From NCBI RefSeq assembly GCF_030643805.1, contig NZ_CP094656.1, forward strand, positions 3,410,001-3,474,000: a DNA stretch of 64,000 nt, in the 5' to 3' direction. Both the position numbers and the translations under genes were made by a program. This DNA comes from Alkalihalobacillus sp. AL-G. GTDB lineage: Bacteria; Bacillota; Bacilli; Bacillales; Fictibacillaceae. Below, piece by piece: positions 44,349 to 53,964 of this stretch. Below the pieces are notes generated by a model. The model made no database searches. It was not told the DNA's origin and saw nothing but the letters and a program-made list of their open reading frames with translations. How positions within the stretch are numbered: position 1 is the first letter of the stretch; each line of letters starts with the position of its first letter.

Positions 44349-44499
44349 AACGTTAGACCCCTCCTCAATCTGGTAAAACAATCTGATTTTTTATCCTTAC
44401 ACAATAATTACGAAAACCACTGATGATTTTATGTAATTATTTTTCAAACCGGATAAAAAACGAACCCGCTTCTTCATGTGCGAGTTTAATAGATAGAGA

Positions 44500-44540
44500 G
44501 TGACCTGCAGCATTGCCAAATCTAGTTGGCTGCAGGTTAC
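44500..44540 (-). terminator. Hairpin after namZ
   Basis: GTGACCTGCAGC (44500-44511) pairs with GCTGCAGGTTAC (44529-44540) apart from one mismatch. The T-run is poor (CTCTATC), so termination may be partial between the hydrolase genes and the importer genes. Confidence 0.5.
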
Positions 44541-44555
44541 TCCCGTCTTAAAAAA

Positions 44556-45830
44556 TCAATGATAGATCAAATAGTTTTCACGTAATTCTTTAAATTGATT
44601 AAGATCATCCTGCCATCGAGATATGATATCATCGACACTCTCTCCGTTTTCAATCGCTTCCCGGACCCAGCCATTTCCGATCAAATTATCGAAAAAGGAA
44701 ACACCAGAACTGTTTTCAGCACGGAACGCGAAATCAGCCGGGTACATATCATGGATCGTTTTTACTAAATGAAGCCCTGTTTCAACAGGATGGAACGCTT
44801 CTTTGTCGGTAACATGAATCTGTACGCCATGCGACAAATCCCCGCGATGCTTCGAGAATGTCGGTGTGAAGGAAGCCGCCCTGAATGCAACACCAGGCAA
44901 ATCCAATCCATTGAGTTCTGCTGTAAGATCTGTACTGTTGATGAAAGGAGCGCCGATCAACTCAAATGGTCTCGTCGTCCCTCTTCCTTCCGATACATTC
45001 GTACCTTCGATCAGTGCAGCACCTGGATAGACAAGAGCAGTATCTAACGTTGGCATGTTCGGAGACGGAAGTACGAATTCGAGTGGCGTTTCGTCATAAT
45101 ACATCTTCCGTTTCCAGCCTTTCATTTCGACAACCGTCAAATCAGCACCGATATCAAATTTCTCATTGAATAGTTTCGCAAGCTCTCCGACAGTCATGCC
45201 ATGGCGGAGCGGAATCGGATACAACCCAACGAAAGAGGAATAAGCAGGATCAAGTACAGGCCCTTCCACTGCCTTTCCACCGAGCGGATTCGGACGGTCC
45301 AGGACGATGAACGGAATATCATTGTCTGCCGCTGCCTCCATTGCGTAAGCCATCGTGTAAATATACGTGTAGAAACGCGTTCCGACGTCTTGAATGTTAA
45401 ACAGCAGCACATCGATGCCCTCAAGCATTTCAGGTGTCGGTTTCCTAGTTTGACCGTAAAGGCTGTAAACTGGCAGACCCGTTTCTTCATCGATGTAATA
45501 TTCAACATAGTCTCCAGCTTGTGCACTTCCACGAACCCCGTGCTCAGGGCCGTACAATGCAGTCAATTCAACTCCTGGTTCATTAAAAAGCAGATCGACG
45601 ACACTGCTCAGATTTTGATCGACACCAGTCGGGTTTGTAATCAAGCCGACCCTTTTTCCCTCGATCAATTCCTTCTGGTCATCTAATAGAACCTCAACAC
45701 CTAATTTGAATTTGTTATTTGAGTTGTCTTTTTTCTGAACCTCTTCATTCCCTTGATCTGCAAACGCTGCCGTTAGGGATGAAAGTACAAGAACCGATGT
45801 GATCATCAAGACTAACCATTTCTTCAACAC
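44556..45830 (-). CDS. namZ: Exo-beta-N-acetylmuramidase NamZ (DUF1343, YbbC-like)
   Basis: 424-aa secreted protein: signal peptide ending about TAAFADQ, then the DUF1343 fold with RVGLITNPTGVDQ, ALYGPEHGVRGSAQAGD, FNIQDVGTRFYTYIYTM and LDRPNPLGG. This family includes the exo-muramidase that removes terminal MurNAc from peptidoglycan fragments after NagZ has removed GlcNAc. It lies 97 bases after nagZ in the same order as in B. subtilis (amiE-nagZ-namZ). Confidence 0.92.
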   Translation of the reverse strand: MLKKWLVLMITSVLVLSSLTAAFADQGNEEVQKKDNSNNKFKLGVEVLLDDQKELIEGKRVGLITNPTGVDQNLSSVVDLLFNEPGVELTALYGPEHGVRGSAQAGDYVEYYIDEETGLPVYSLYGQTRKPTPEMLEGIDVLLFNIQDVGTRFYTYIYTMAYAMEAAADNDIPFIVLDRPNPLGGKAVEGPVLDPAYSSFVGLYPIPLRHGMTVGELAKLFNEKFDIGADLTVVEMKGWKRKMYYDETPLEFVLPSPNMPTLDTALVYPGAALIEGTNVSEGRGTTRPFELIGAPFINSTDLTAELNGLDLPGVAFRAASFTPTFSKHRGDLSHGVQIHVTDKEAFHPVETGLHLVKTIHDMYPADFAFRAENSSGVSFFDNLIGNGWVREAIENGESVDDIISRWQDDLNQFKELRENYLIYH

Positions 45831-45927
45831 AATCCCTCCCGATTTTTAAAAATTGAATGAACTTCCCCGATTTGATTTAAGTCATAAACAGTGTTTTCTA
45901 TGAGGAAGATCGGTATTGATGGTACTG

Positions 45928-48045
45928 CTAGTAGGTCAAGCCATGTCCGTATTGATATAACACATTGCCATCATAGCCCGGAATTGTTACAGGCAACTTT
46001 CCGACAGGAGAATTAGCTCCGAACATCGTTGCAGCTGTGGCATCAAAGCTTGCTGACCTAAAACCGTATTGTGCGATATACGCATCAACTTCCGGGTAGG
46101 CCATGATATCATACGGATTTCGGATTCCTACACCAATGACAGGGGCTTCGGTCTCCTCCATTATTCTTTGGACCATCTCCATTTGTGGGTGATCAGGTAA
46201 TCGCGTTGATACACTGTAGCTGTACGTACCGACAATTACTTTATCCGCATTCCGAACTTGTTCCATTTCCGTTTCAGACAGCTCATAAGAAGATGGTGTC
46301 CGAATGACCATCGTGTTTTCATGGCGGGCTTTCACCGCATCTCCTAAACTAGTGATGTAACTTCTACCGACGATAACGATGCTTTCCTCCGGCTCCCCGC
46401 CCAACGGCAGGACACCTTCATTTTTTACAAGCGTGATTGATTGGTCAGCGGCTTCCTTCTCAACCTGCTTATGCTCTTTGGAGCCCACGACTTTTAAAGC
46501 TTTTGCGATTTTTTCTTTAATCGGCTGCTGGGTTTCCGTCTTGATGATTCCACGCTTCACTTTTAACGTCAGAATCCTATCTACTGCTGAATTGATCCGT
46601 TCCTTAGTGATCTCACCAGTTTCAACAGCATTAACCAAACCGCCGGCGACCTCTTCAAGTCCGACTGGCATCAGGACGATGTCCGTACCTGCCTTCACAG
46701 CGCGGATTGCAGCATCAACGGTACCGAAATGATCCACAATTGCTCCCATGTTCAATGCATCCGTAATGATGACACCATCAAAGCCCATTTCCTCCCGAAC
46801 CAACCCGGTCAAAACTTTATGGGAAAGTGTTGCCGGAAGGGAGACTTCAGTCCCGTCTTTTTTGGAAATTATTTTCGTATCATCGATTTTCGGAAACGTG
46901 ACATGTGCAGTCATGATCGCATCGATACCTGCTTCCATCGCTTTTTGGAAAGGGTAAAGCTCGACTGCTAAAAGGCGTTCTTTATCATGAGGAACCTCTG
47001 GCAGTCCCAGATGTGAATCAACCGATGTATCGCCATGTCCTGGAAAATGCTTTGCCGTCGCGGATGCCCCGGTACTTTGCAATCCTTTAATATAGGCGAC
47101 ACCCATATTAGCAACAAGCTGCGGATCCTCCCCGAATGAACGGACACCGATGACAGGGTTATCCGGATTGTTATTCACGTCCAACACGGGTGCAAGGTTC
47201 ATATTGATCCCGAGTGCATCCAACTCTTCGCCGATCACTCTACCGACATTTTCCGCCAGTTCCGTTGATCGAGTCGCACCAAGAGCCATGTTACCAGGCA
47301 TATCTGTACCCGATTGCAAGCGGGTCACAATCCCACCTTCTTGGTCAATCGTCATCAGCATCCCGAATTGACCGGCAGCCTTCTGGTATTGGGAAACGAG
47401 TCGGGCTGTTTGCTCTGTCGTTACGACATTTTCACGGAAAAGGATGACTCCCCCAAGATGATATTCATCAACAAGCTGTTCAATTTCCGGGAGCATTTCC
47501 GTCACATCCTCACCATCCCATGTACGGAGATCCGGCATCAGCATTTGTCCGACTTTTTCCTCAACGGTCATTTTTGAAATCGCTTGTTGGATGATGTTAT
47601 AACGGTCACCCTTTTGCTTGATGATGACTGGATATACATCAGGCTTCCCTGGCCCTTCTTTTCCACTTGCTTTGTAATGGATTCCGATGCGGTCCTCGTA
47701 TACGCCGTCCGTCACTTTGATGAATGTCCGTCCATTTTGGCCAGTAAGCTCGACGGTACCATCTTCATCAACGGAAGCGACATTTTTGTTTGTGGATATC
47801 CAAGCAAGATTTTTTGATGTTGTCATAAAATGACCTGCCGTATAGACATGCAGTGCATTTAACTGGATCTGTCCATCCTTTCCCTCCGCTTTTACATCGG
47901 ATACGTTTTGTAAAATGATCAAGTCTTGGATGTCGCCCGATCCAGCAGCTTTCGCAGACCTGGACGGTTGCAGGAACCAGATTTGACCTAACAAAATGAC
48001 AGCAGCGAGAAGTGAAAGCAAGACGGATTTATTGAATCGATTCAT
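45928..48045 (-). CDS. nagZ: Exo-beta-N-acetylglucosaminidase NagZ (GH3) with N-terminal Ig-like domain
   Basis: 705-aa secreted GH3 enzyme. Signal peptide (residues 1-33), then a BIG2-like Ig domain (about 45-130, AWISTNKNVASVDEDGTVEL), then the GH3 barrel with MTIDQEGGIVTRLQSG and KHFPGHGDTSVDSHLGLP, whose Asp-His pair on the flexible loop is the catalytic acid/base of NagZ enzymes. The nucleophile Asp is in DGVIITDALNMGA. A C-terminal domain follows (about 530-705). B. subtilis NagZ is about 640 aa; the Ig-like domain explains the extra length. AGGAGG precedes ATG 48045. It cleaves terminal GlcNAc from muropeptides outside the cell. Confidence 0.93.
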   Translation of the reverse strand: MNRFNKSVLLSLLAAVILLGQIWFLQPSRSAKAAGSGDIQDLIILQNVSDVKAEGKDGQIQLNALHVYTAGHFMTTSKNLAWISTNKNVASVDEDGTVELTGQNGRTFIKVTDGVYEDRIGIHYKASGKEGPGKPDVYPVIIKQKGDRYNIIQQAISKMTVEEKVGQMLMPDLRTWDGEDVTEMLPEIEQLVDEYHLGGVILFRENVVTTEQTARLVSQYQKAAGQFGMLMTIDQEGGIVTRLQSGTDMPGNMALGATRSTELAENVGRVIGEELDALGINMNLAPVLDVNNNPDNPVIGVRSFGEDPQLVANMGVAYIKGLQSTGASATAKHFPGHGDTSVDSHLGLPEVPHDKERLLAVELYPFQKAMEAGIDAIMTAHVTFPKIDDTKIISKKDGTEVSLPATLSHKVLTGLVREEMGFDGVIITDALNMGAIVDHFGTVDAAIRAVKAGTDIVLMPVGLEEVAGGLVNAVETGEITKERINSAVDRILTLKVKRGIIKTETQQPIKEKIAKALKVVGSKEHKQVEKEAADQSITLVKNEGVLPLGGEPEESIVIVGRSYITSLGDAVKARHENTMVIRTPSSYELSETEMEQVRNADKVIVGTYSYSVSTRLPDHPQMEMVQRIMEETEAPVIGVGIRNPYDIMAYPEVDAYIAQYGFRSASFDATAATMFGANSPVGKLPVTIPGYDGNVLYQYGHGLTY

Positions 48046-48079
48046 TCGATCTCCCTCCTTGAAAAATTTGATGCCTGCG

Positions 48080-49789
48080 TTAATCGTTTCGAAGCTCCCA
48101 GCCGTTCCCCGAAAAATGGGGCTCGATCACTTGACCGGTTGATAGAGTTACCTTGATGTCTTGAATGTACCAGCCTCGTCCATTGACAGATCCATCCGTA
48201 TCGTATCGGAACCTCACATACTCAGTGTCTGACGGCAAATGGACATTAACTTCATGCCAATTGCTGCCGCCTGTCATCGGTTCCTCTACCGTCTCCCAGT
48301 TTTCGCCATCGCTTGATACCTCTACAAAACCGAGGTCATAGCCCGCTTCAATACGGTACCAAGAGTTGAAGGACAGTGTCGCCTCATCTGATAGATCGAT
48401 TTCGCCAGTAAGTGAACGATGTAAACGATCCCCGTATCCAGAGAACCATGTGGACTCGTTACCTTCGATCGGAACCGGTATCGCATCGGCTACTTTTCTA
48501 GCAAACTGACGTCGAGCAGGATTCGTAGAAACGGTATTTCGTGTAGGGTGGACCCGATTGGTCAATAGAATCGCAATCGTTGAGTTGTTTCGATCAACGA
48601 CGATGGATGTACCGGTATAACCGGTGTGTCCGAGAGTAGATTCTGAGGATAGCGCATCCATGAACCAGCCTTGCTGGATCTCCCATCCAAGCCCATGGTC
48701 ATCTCCTGGAAACTCAGGAATTTGGTTTTCTGCTAACAACTGTACCGTTTCAGGTTGCAGGATTTGTTTATCACCATAACGTCCATTGTTGGTGTACATA
48801 TGGGCAAGTTTCGCAAGATCCACAGCTGTTGAAAAAACACCTGCGTGACCTGCCACCCCGCCTAATGACCATGCATTTTCATCATGGACCTCACCCCAAA
48901 CGAGTCCGCGGTCTGTCCATGGCTGATATTCGGTTGCAGCGATGCGATGTTTCAATTCTAGAGGTGGGTTATACATCGTGTCAGTCATACCTAGGGGTTC
49001 CGTGATCTTTTCTTTTACAAATCGATCAAGTCGTTGACCGGATAGTCGTTCGATGAGTGCACCAAGTGTTATCATATTAAGATCACTGTATGTATAGGTT
49101 GTTCCTGGTGCATTGGCAAGAGGATATTCAAACACAATTTGTAAGCGGTCTTCACGACTTTTACCTTGTGTGTAGAGCGGAATCCATGCTTTGAATCCGG
49201 AGGTATGGGTCATCAATTGTCTGATTGTCACGTCATCCTTTCCATTCTGTGCAAATTCCGGAATGTATTTCGCAACAGGATCATCCAATTCAAAATATCC
49301 TTCCTCATAAAGCTTCATTGCCGCAGTCGTAGTGAAGATTTTACTGATGGAGGCTAAGTCGAAGATCGTATCCTTCGACATTTCTATCGGGTTTTCCATT
49401 TCTTTTTTGCTGTCATCCGTGAACTGGGCAGCGTAACCATACGCCTCATATTTAACGATATGCCCCCTTCTTGCTACGAAAGTAACAGCACCGGGCATGA
49501 CCTCGTCTTCAATCATCGTATTCATCACTTGATCGATTTCGTTGAGGGGTTGGGCATTCATCCCGGAACCACGTGCAGAACCCGGATGCAATACGGGAGA
49601 AATGGGTCCTGGTTCTCCCCATGAAAACGTTGGGTGTGGTTGTTTTTGCTGGATGGGCTTATTCGGCTTTTGTTTTATTGTCGGATGAGGCTGCTGCCCT
49701 TCTTCTGCCATAGTACCTGCACCTCCTATAAACAGTCCGGATGTTCCTATCAAAGCTGCAAGCGTAAACAATAATGATTTCTTTTTCAT
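48080..49789 (-). CDS. amiE: Beta-lactamase-fold amidase AmiE-like, with C-terminal extension
   Basis: 569-aa secreted serine hydrolase of the class C beta-lactamase/PBP fold. Signal peptide, then a Pro/Lys/Gln linker (about 30-70), then the catalytic domain: nucleophile Ser in FDLASISKIFTTTAAM (SxxK), YTYSDLNM (Y-x-N type) and GHTGYTGTSIV (KTG equivalent). Residues about 445-569 form a beta-sandwich-like extension (SFNSWYRIEAGYDLGFVEVS) absent from the 441-aa B. subtilis AmiE. By position ahead of nagZ and namZ it is the MurNAc-L-Ala amidase that strips stem peptides; generic esterase/PBP activity is the alternative. Confidence 0.82.
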   Translation of the reverse strand: MKKKSLLFTLAALIGTSGLFIGGAGTMAEEGQQPHPTIKQKPNKPIQQKQPHPTFSWGEPGPISPVLHPGSARGSGMNAQPLNEIDQVMNTMIEDEVMPGAVTFVARRGHIVKYEAYGYAAQFTDDSKKEMENPIEMSKDTIFDLASISKIFTTTAAMKLYEEGYFELDDPVAKYIPEFAQNGKDDVTIRQLMTHTSGFKAWIPLYTQGKSREDRLQIVFEYPLANAPGTTYTYSDLNMITLGALIERLSGQRLDRFVKEKITEPLGMTDTMYNPPLELKHRIAATEYQPWTDRGLVWGEVHDENAWSLGGVAGHAGVFSTAVDLAKLAHMYTNNGRYGDKQILQPETVQLLAENQIPEFPGDDHGLGWEIQQGWFMDALSSESTLGHTGYTGTSIVVDRNNSTIAILLTNRVHPTRNTVSTNPARRQFARKVADAIPVPIEGNESTWFSGYGDRLHRSLTGEIDLSDEATLSFNSWYRIEAGYDLGFVEVSSDGENWETVEEPMTGGSNWHEVNVHLPSDTEYVRFRYDTDGSVNGRGWYIQDIKVTLSTGQVIEPHFSGNGWELRND

Positions 49790-49921
49790 AGATTCCTCCT
49801 TTTTTCAGCAATCTTGTCTCGGAAAGCAATCGATGATCGTTCTATTTACGTTTGTTTCGACTCTCCACCTTCTTCCGCCAAATCTTGAAAGGGTTTTCAT
49901 AATGTACTAGTAGCTTACCTA

Positions 49922-50002
49922 AGCCCAAATAAGGTTGTCTATGCCACTGAAGACCCTGATAACGGAAACAATGCCGTTAAATAAGACCTTCGAATTGGGG
50001 CT
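49922..50002. other. Unassigned 81-nt segment with nested base pairing, upstream of amiE
   Basis: Outer stem AGCCCAAA (49922-49929) with TTGGGGCT (49995-50002); then AAGG with CCTT and TCT with AGA; inner hairpin AACGG (49961-49965) with CCGTT (49974-49978). An alternative GTCT/AGAC stem also exists. It lies in the 375-bp gap 49790-50164, about 130 bases before the amiE start. Strand of function and identity unknown; the rest of the gap holds only the PTS terminator. Confidence 0.35.
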
Positions 50003-50118
50003 AATTAATTATTTTTGAAATTTTATGACACTATTTTATAGTCTTTTTAGAAATTTTATTTTAATTTCAATGCTTACTGCGGAACTCATTTTTGAGGACT
50101 GGAAGCCTGTATATGAAA

Positions 50119-50146
50119 ACAGACCCGCCATAGCCGGCGGGTCTGT
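50119..50146 (-). terminator. Terminator of PTS gene
   Basis: Perfect 11-bp stem ACAGACCCGCC with GGCGGGTCTGT. On the minus strand it is followed by TTTTC, 19 bases behind the PTS gene stop. Confidence 0.85.
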
Positions 50147-50164
50147 CATCCATTCTTCGCAATA

Positions 50165-52093
50165 TTATTGAATTTCGATGATTCCTATGTCTCCTTGCCT
50201 TGCGTAGCCCATTTTCTTAAGAACTATTCTCCCTTGATCATCCAGATTCGTAAAGACGATGGGAATTACAGCTGAACGGGCATTGCTTCGAATATACGAT
50301 AGGTCGAGATCCAGCAGCTTTTGACCTTTCTTGACCTCGTCCCCTGATTTAACATAGCTTTGAAAGCCTTGCCCCTTCAAGTCCACTGTATCCAATCCGA
50401 CGTGGATGAGGATTTCATAACCTTGGTCCGATTCGATTCCGATTGCATGTTTCGTCGGGAACAAGTTGACGACCTTTCCATCGACAGGTGAATAGACGGT
50501 TGACCCAGTCGGTTCGATTGCAAAACCGTCGCCCATCATTTTTTCCGAAAATGTCGGGTCGTCCACTTCCGTTATAGGAATTATTTTTCCATCAATAGGT
50601 ACCGAAAAATCATTTTCCCCGAGTTTCGATTTTGTCGTATTAGTTTTGATTTGATCCGTTTCATTCGATACAGGCTGATGTGCTGTTGTTCCCTTTTCCA
50701 TCTGTCGTTGCATCGATGTCGCTACAAATTCAACATTCGTGCCGACAATCACCTGTAGATTCGTATTGTTGACCTTCATTACTCCTTTTGCACCGTGCTT
50801 TTTCAAGTCCCTTTCATTGATTCGTCCCATGTCTGTAACCTGTAGCCGGAGGCGGGTCGCACAATTGTCAATCCCTTTGATGTTGTCTTGTCCGCCTAAC
50901 GCTTTTAAAAAGTGATAGGCCATCGTGTCATATTTACTTCCAGATGGCTGATCTAAGTGACCATGCTCTTGAAGAGCGTCCTCTGAAATCCTCTCTTCTT
51001 CATCCTCACGGCCAGGTGTCTTCAAATCCAATTTGACGATCAAGAAATAGAAGAGGACAAAATAAAGAGCTCCATATATTAGTCCGATTAAAAAGAGCAC
51101 CCATTCACCTTGAGCAAGACCGAGGTTCAAGAAAAAGTCGATCGCTCCCGCCGAAAACCCGAAACCATGATGGATATCAAGGATGTAGGTGACAACCATC
51201 GAGCTTCCCGTCAATAATGCATGCACCCCATAAAGCAATGGAGATAAGAACATGAATGAGAACTCGATCGGCTCAGTTATCCCAGTCAGAAATGAAGTAA
51301 AGGCAAGCCCGGCCAACATTCCTGTGACCGCCTTCTTCTGTTCCCTTTTAGCTGCAGCAATCATCGCAAAACAGGCTGCAGGAAGACCAAACATCATGAT
51401 CGGGAAGAAGCCTGCCATAAAGATCCCCGCGTCTGGGTCGCCGGCAAAGAAACGGTGTAAGTCACCAGTCGCTCCGTTATATTCCCCGAATACGAACCAG
51501 ACAAGGCTATTGATTACATGATGCAATCCTAACGGTATCAGCAATCGATTCACAACACCGTAAATTCCGACACCAGCAGCACCTGCATCGATGATCCATT
51601 GGCCTAAGGCATTGATCACCTCTTGGATCGGCGGCCAAATGAAGCCGAAAATACCTGCAAGTATGACCATTACCCCTGCTGTTATGATCGGAACAAACCG
51701 CCTTCCGCCAAAGAATCCGAGCCAATCCGGAAGCTTCGTTTCATGAAAGCGGTTGTAGAGGAGCCCTGCTACGACACCTGATAAAATCCCGCCAAGAAAT
51801 GCCATTTCGATATTCTCATCAATAGCCTTAGTCCCTTGGGTCAATACAAAGTAACCAATCGCTCCAGCGAGACCTGCAGCTCCGTTTCCATCCTTTGATA
51901 ATCCGATGGCAACCCCAATCGCAAATAATATCGGCAGGTTATCAAAGATGGCGCCACCAGCTGCCGCTACGAATGAAATACCTAACATGTCATCTTGCCC
52001 TAGCCGCAGCAAAAGGGCTGCAGCAGGCATGATGGCAATCGGAAGCATAAGCGACTTACCAATACGCTGCAAAAATCCAAGCATTTTCTTCAC
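50165..52093 (-). CDS. nagE: PTS N-acetylglucosamine-type transporter, IICBA
   Basis: 642-aa fused PTS permease. IIC membrane domain (about 1-385, with GLHHVINSLVWFVFGEYNG and TEPIEFSFMF), IIB domain with phospho-Cys411 in IDNCATRLRLQ, and IIA domain with phospho-His564 in ILIHVGLDTVDLKGQGF. Domain order and length match NagE-type GlcNAc transporters; glucose-type IICBA is the main alternative. It delivers GlcNAc-6-phosphate for NagA. MurNAc transporters (MurP) lack a IIA domain, so this is not a standard MurP. It heads the minus-strand peptidoglycan run and is divergent from the DUF3870 gene. Confidence 0.85.
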   Translation of the reverse strand: MKKMLGFLQRIGKSLMLPIAIMPAAALLLRLGQDDMLGISFVAAAGGAIFDNLPILFAIGVAIGLSKDGNGAAGLAGAIGYFVLTQGTKAIDENIEMAFLGGILSGVVAGLLYNRFHETKLPDWLGFFGGRRFVPIITAGVMVILAGIFGFIWPPIQEVINALGQWIIDAGAAGVGIYGVVNRLLIPLGLHHVINSLVWFVFGEYNGATGDLHRFFAGDPDAGIFMAGFFPIMMFGLPAACFAMIAAAKREQKKAVTGMLAGLAFTSFLTGITEPIEFSFMFLSPLLYGVHALLTGSSMVVTYILDIHHGFGFSAGAIDFFLNLGLAQGEWVLFLIGLIYGALYFVLFYFLIVKLDLKTPGREDEEERISEDALQEHGHLDQPSGSKYDTMAYHFLKALGGQDNIKGIDNCATRLRLQVTDMGRINERDLKKHGAKGVMKVNNTNLQVIVGTNVEFVATSMQRQMEKGTTAHQPVSNETDQIKTNTTKSKLGENDFSVPIDGKIIPITEVDDPTFSEKMMGDGFAIEPTGSTVYSPVDGKVVNLFPTKHAIGIESDQGYEILIHVGLDTVDLKGQGFQSYVKSGDEVKKGQKLLDLDLSYIRSNARSAVIPIVFTNLDDQGRIVLKKMGYARQGDIGIIEIQ

Positions 52094-52269
52094 TCCTTTA
52101 ATTTATTTTAATTTTCAGAAAATATCATATCATAAATTTATTTGGAAAAGCATACGTTTAGTCCAAAAACACTTATCTGATAACAAGGACCTATTTTTCA
52201 AAAATGAATAGATTGAATATTGAGAAAACCCTCCACCTATATTACAATACTCCTGAAGGTCCGAGCGCC

Positions 52270-52314
52270 TATTATGATGACTGTTCATCTGACAAATGAA
52301 CACCTCTCATAATA
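52270..52314. promoter_or_regulatory. Nested inverted repeat before DUF3870 gene
   Basis: Outer arms TATTATGA (52270-52277) and TCATAATA (52307-52314) enclose TGTTCAT (52282-52288) and ATGAACA (52296-52302). It lies 28 bases upstream of the gene start, without a T-run. An operator or leader structure is possible. Confidence 0.35.
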
Positions 52315-52342
52315 CCTGCGTTTTGCCCTTAGGAGGAATGAC

Positions 52343-52660
52343 ATGCATAGCGAATCTACCATTTATATAATCGGAGATGCGAAAACAGCGTCCAATAATC
52401 CGATTACTCAAAAATACAATGCATTTTTTATCGGACTTGTCATCGATCGAGAAAATGGATTGATTGTCGATGCTGACTGCTCCTCAACCATTCCTCTCAC
52501 ATCGAAATTCGTCAAATCGCTTTTCATCGGGAAATCTATCGAGGATGTAGAAAGTGTTTCCAGAACGATTGAGACCCGTTATTTCGGCTCGTCCCAAAAG
52601 GCATTAGTCGTAGCATTCAAAAATGCTAGCATTAAATATCAACAAATTTGTCAACAATAG
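52343..52660 (+). CDS. DUF3870 protein
   Basis: 105-aa small cytoplasmic protein. The pattern YIIGDAKTASNNPITQKY, GLVIDRENGLIVDADCSST and TRYFGSSQKALVVAFKNAS is that of DUF3870, whose function is unknown. TAGGAGG lies six bases before ATG 52343. It is first in a three-gene plus-strand run with a DUF819 membrane protein and an NlpC/P60 peptidase, suggesting an accessory role in uptake or sensing of wall peptides (inference). Confidence 0.8.
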   Translation: MHSESTIYIIGDAKTASNNPITQKYNAFFIGLVIDRENGLIVDADCSSTIPLTSKFVKSLFIGKSIEDVESVSRTIETRYFGSSQKALVVAFKNASIKYQQICQQ

Positions 52661-52765
52661 TTGCTTCTTCTGGCTGCTCAGAGGAAATCCAGCTGATTGG
52701 ACTATCCATGGTCCTATTAGCTGTTTTTTTATTCACTAAAACTTATGAAGGGAGTTGTTAGGTGA

Positions 52766-53932
52766 ATGATTCAGGATGGAATGATGTACGTCAGTGTATT
52801 ATTAGTCATTACCGCTGTCATTGCCATTACGGAAAAGCGGAGCCATTCAAAGTTTTTCAAGTATGTGCCGGGTATCGTATTGATCTACCTGGCAGGAGCA
52901 TTGTTACAAACATTCGGTGTCTTCGCTGACTCAGAATCGAACGATGCAGCATACGGGATGGTAAGAGGACTACTGTTACCAGCAATGCTGATGCTTATGC
53001 TGCTGCATTGTGATCTGCGGAAAATCATCCGACTTGGACCGAAAATGCTTGGGGCATTCTTTGCCGCCTCCTTTAGCATAGTTGCAGGATTTACGATTAC
53101 ATACATCTTGCTAAAAGGGTTCTACGCCACGGACACTTGGAAAGCATTTGCAGCCCTCAGCGCAAGCTGGACGGGTGGTTCGGCTAATATGGTGATTCTC
53201 CAAGATATTCTTAAAGTACCTGAAAGCATCTTCGGTTACGCCTTGATCATGGATACAGTGAACTATTCTTTTTGGGTGATGTTCATGTTTTGGCTCGTCC
53301 CATTCGCAGGCGTTTTCAACCGTTGGACAAAATCCAATTCGACGTATCTCGATCAAGTTTCAGCAGAAATTTCCGCCACGACTGAGGAAAATGAACAATC
53401 CGGGATCGGTTTTGTCGAAATGCTCAGCCTTTTGGCATTGGCCATTTTCGTTTCAGTACTCGGGGCGAAACTCGGAAATAATTTGCCTGAGCTCGGAACA
53501 GCCGTCAATAGCACGACTTGGACGATCATTTTTGCATCTCTAGTCGGAATCATACTCGCAATGACAAAAGTGGCGAAGGTTCCTGGTTCGTTGGAAATTT
53601 CGAAAGTGATGCTATATATCGTCATTGCATTGATTGCTTCCCATGCTGATTTTTCACAGCTTTTCCAAGCACCGATCTACATCATCTCAGGGTTCATGAT
53701 CTTATTCTTCCATGGTATTTTCATGTTCCTCTTAGCAAAAGTATTTAAGCTTGATTTATTTACATTGGGAGTGGCTTCACTTGCAAACATTGGCGGGGTA
53801 GCGTCTGCACCGATTTTAGCAGGTGCATTCCATCGCTCCTTGATTCCAATCGGTATCTTAATGGCGGTGCTCGGCAGTTTACTTGGGACCTACTTCGGTA
53901 TCCTGACCGCAAACATTTTGTCAGCCCTGTAA
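52766..53932 (+). CDS. DUF819 membrane protein (YjcL-like)
   Basis: 388-aa polytopic membrane protein with about ten hydrophobic segments. SASWTGGSANMVILQDIL and SLANIGGVASAPILAGAF are the paired Gly-rich re-entrant-like motifs of the DUF819 family, which resembles sodium-coupled carriers. A hydrophilic stretch around residues 190-215 separates the two halves. AGGTGA precedes ATG 52766. Transport substrate unknown; with the peptidase downstream, a murein peptide or amino acid is plausible. Confidence 0.82.
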   Translation: MIQDGMMYVSVLLVITAVIAITEKRSHSKFFKYVPGIVLIYLAGALLQTFGVFADSESNDAAYGMVRGLLLPAMLMLMLLHCDLRKIIRLGPKMLGAFFAASFSIVAGFTITYILLKGFYATDTWKAFAALSASWTGGSANMVILQDILKVPESIFGYALIMDTVNYSFWVMFMFWLVPFAGVFNRWTKSNSTYLDQVSAEISATTEENEQSGIGFVEMLSLLALAIFVSVLGAKLGNNLPELGTAVNSTTWTIIFASLVGIILAMTKVAKVPGSLEISKVMLYIVIALIASHADFSQLFQAPIYIISGFMILFFHGIFMFLLAKVFKLDLFTLGVASLANIGGVASAPILAGAFHRSLIPIGILMAVLGSLLGTYFGILTANILSAL

Positions 53933-53964
53933 GTTATATTTTTGAAAATAGAAAGGAGAATTCT

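Noticed and set aside
50165-52093. MurP (MurNAc-specific PTS)
   Set aside because: MurP proteins have IIB and IIC only, while this protein has a full IIA domain in NagE order.
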